From: Rattus norvegicus
Taxonomy: Eukaryota; Chordata; Mammalia; Rodentia; Muridae
Length of the DNA stretch: 64,000 nucleotides
Reading direction: 5' to 3'
Assembly: GCF_036323735.1 (NCBI RefSeq)
Contig: NC_086031.1
Location: forward strand, 47,396,725-47,460,724
Part shown: positions 62,957 to 64,000 of the stretch, in pieces
Layout: each line of letters opens with the position of its first letter
Position numbering within the stretch: position 1 is the first letter of the stretch
Translations under genes and position numbers: made by a program
Notes under the pieces: generated by a model
Database searches by the model: none
Seen by the model: only the letters and a program-made list of their open reading frames with translations
Told to the model about the DNA's origin: nothing

Positions 62957-63154
62957 TCTTTCTTTTTTTTTTTTTAGATTTATTTATTTATTTTATGTAT
63001 GTGAGTACACTGTAGCTGTCTTCAGATACACCAGAAGACAGTATTGGATTCCATGACAGATGGTTGTGAGCCACCATGTGGTTGCTGGGAATTGAACTCA
63101 GGACCTCTGGAAGAGCAGTCAGTGCTCTTAACCACTGAGCCATCTCTCCAGCCC
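62957..63154 (-). mobile_element. B2 SINE, full length, young
   Basis: T-rich tail, ATTTATTTATTTATTTTATG, then GTAGCTGTCTTCAGATACACC ... GAGCCATCTCTCCAGCCC. 18-bp TSD GACAGGCTCCTTTCTTTT at 62939-62956 and 63155-63172. Confidence 0.95.
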
Positions 63155-63174
63155 GACAGGCTCCTTTCTTTTAT

Positions 63175-63866
63175 TGTGGTGGTTTGAGTAAGAATGGTCC
63201 CCATAGGCTCATGTGTTTACATACTTGGTCCCCCATTGGTAGAACTATTTGGGAAGGATTAGAAGGTGTGGCCTTGTTGGAGAAGGTGTGTTGCTTGAGG
63301 GTGGGATTTGAAGTTATAAGACTTGTGGCCTTCCCAATTAGCTCTCTCTGTCCTCTGTTGGTTTTAAAACAAAATGCCAAACTTTCAATTTACCAAACAA
63401 AGACTCAGGAGATGGATGCTATCATGAAACTCCGTTAGCTCAGAGAGTCAGAGAAAGCACCTAGCTGAGCTTCCTACGTCTCAGAAGGAAACAGCTCCCT
63501 CTTCACGCTGTCTTAAATACACTTCAGCTTTTCCTTATGTACACTCCCTGTCAACTGGTGGCTTGCTCTGCCTCTAGACCTACGATTGACTTTATTTAAT
63601 CCTGTTTACAGAAGACTCTTGGGTTAAAGGTATGTGCTAGAGTTGGGTCAACCACAACAAGGTTTTCCCAGTTCATAATATGATCAGATATCCTGCCACA
63701 GTCCTGAGCGATCGATCTCTCAGGTGCTGCTCCAGAAACCTGCCTGTAAGCCTTCTTCACCCTGTCATCTTGGACTCAAACCCTTTGAAATCATAAGCCC
63801 AGTTAAATGCTTTCTTTCAGAAGTTGCCTTGGTGTTTCATCAGAGCAATAGAAAAGTAACTAAGAC
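63175..63866 (+). mobile_element. MT-like (ERVL-MaLR) LTR with a SINE insertion
   Basis: Starts TGTGGTGGTTTGAGTAAGAATGG and contains AAGGTGTGGCCTTGTTGG; it ends CAGAGCAATAGAAAAGTAACTAAGAC. The middle (about 63400-63665) is replaced by a SINE. Confidence 0.7.
63400..63665 (-). mobile_element. B4/RSINE-type SINE inside the LTR
   Basis: GGCTTGCTCTGCCTCTAGACC ... GACTTTATTTAATCCTGTTTAC ... CTTGGGTTAAAGGTATGTGCTAG is a B4-like right part on the minus strand. Confidence 0.5.
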
Positions 63867-64000
63867 TCTTGTGGAACCTCCATTCTGGCAGGGGAGGCAG
63901 CGGAAATGAATTAACGGTCTGTGAGAATGATACATGCAGGGCAGGGAGCCGTGGCAAAGGATAGTGTTACTGTTAATTTGTCAGCCAGAGACACCTTCTG
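63867..64000. other. Window end, nothing recognised
   Basis: Single-copy-looking sequence. Confidence 0.3.

Overview
The window is nuclear DNA of a rodent, almost certainly rat (Rattus). The evidence is about a dozen near-consensus ID (BC1-derived) SINEs, most with intact target-site duplications (TSDs). B1, B2, B3 and composite ID-B1/B4 SINEs are also present. There is a 5'-truncated rodent-specific L1 with the rat-type 3' UTR and its G-rich tract, rodent MT-like LTRs, and an older mammalian layer of MIR, L2, L1M, MLT1-like LTRs and the rodent hAT element URR1.

Layout. 1-14 kb: SINE clusters, L1 3'-UTR-like fragments and two patches that may be regulatory. 14-29 kb: the least repeat-rich part, mostly single-copy sequence with scattered MIR/L2, three recent SINE insertions and a small CpG islet near 25.0 kb. 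29.3-31.2 kb: a real CpG island, the only strong promoter-like sequence, with candidate first-exon splice donors on both strands (minus near 30505, plus near 31245). 31-52 kb: dense nested repeats, including an LTR with its primer-binding site near 35.7-36.4 kb and an L1 ORF2 relic at 46.2-48.9 kb cut up by later insertions. 52-58 kb: single-copy sequence with a possible enhancer near 53.2 kb and a 47-bp minisatellite. 58-64 kb: LTRs, L1 fragments and a young L1 3' end.

I see no protein-coding exon I can defend. The longer open frames lie in GC-rich CpG-island DNA, tandem repeats or SINEs and show no recognised domain. The simplest reading is a promoter with flanking intronic or intergenic DNA, gene identity unknown. 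There is no operon, CRISPR array, rRNA or functional tRNA gene; tRNA-like matches are SINEs. The most useful unexplained signals are four GACAA(A/T)AG motifs near 2.2-2.3 kb (three at exact 15-bp spacing), a dispersed 55-bp repeat pair at 5.8 and 10.5 kb, a 20-bp perfect palindrome centred on CACGTG in the CpG island, and a fold-back rearranged ID element at 0.6 kb. Family names come from recalled consensus sequences, without a database search; boundaries of old repeats are approximate.
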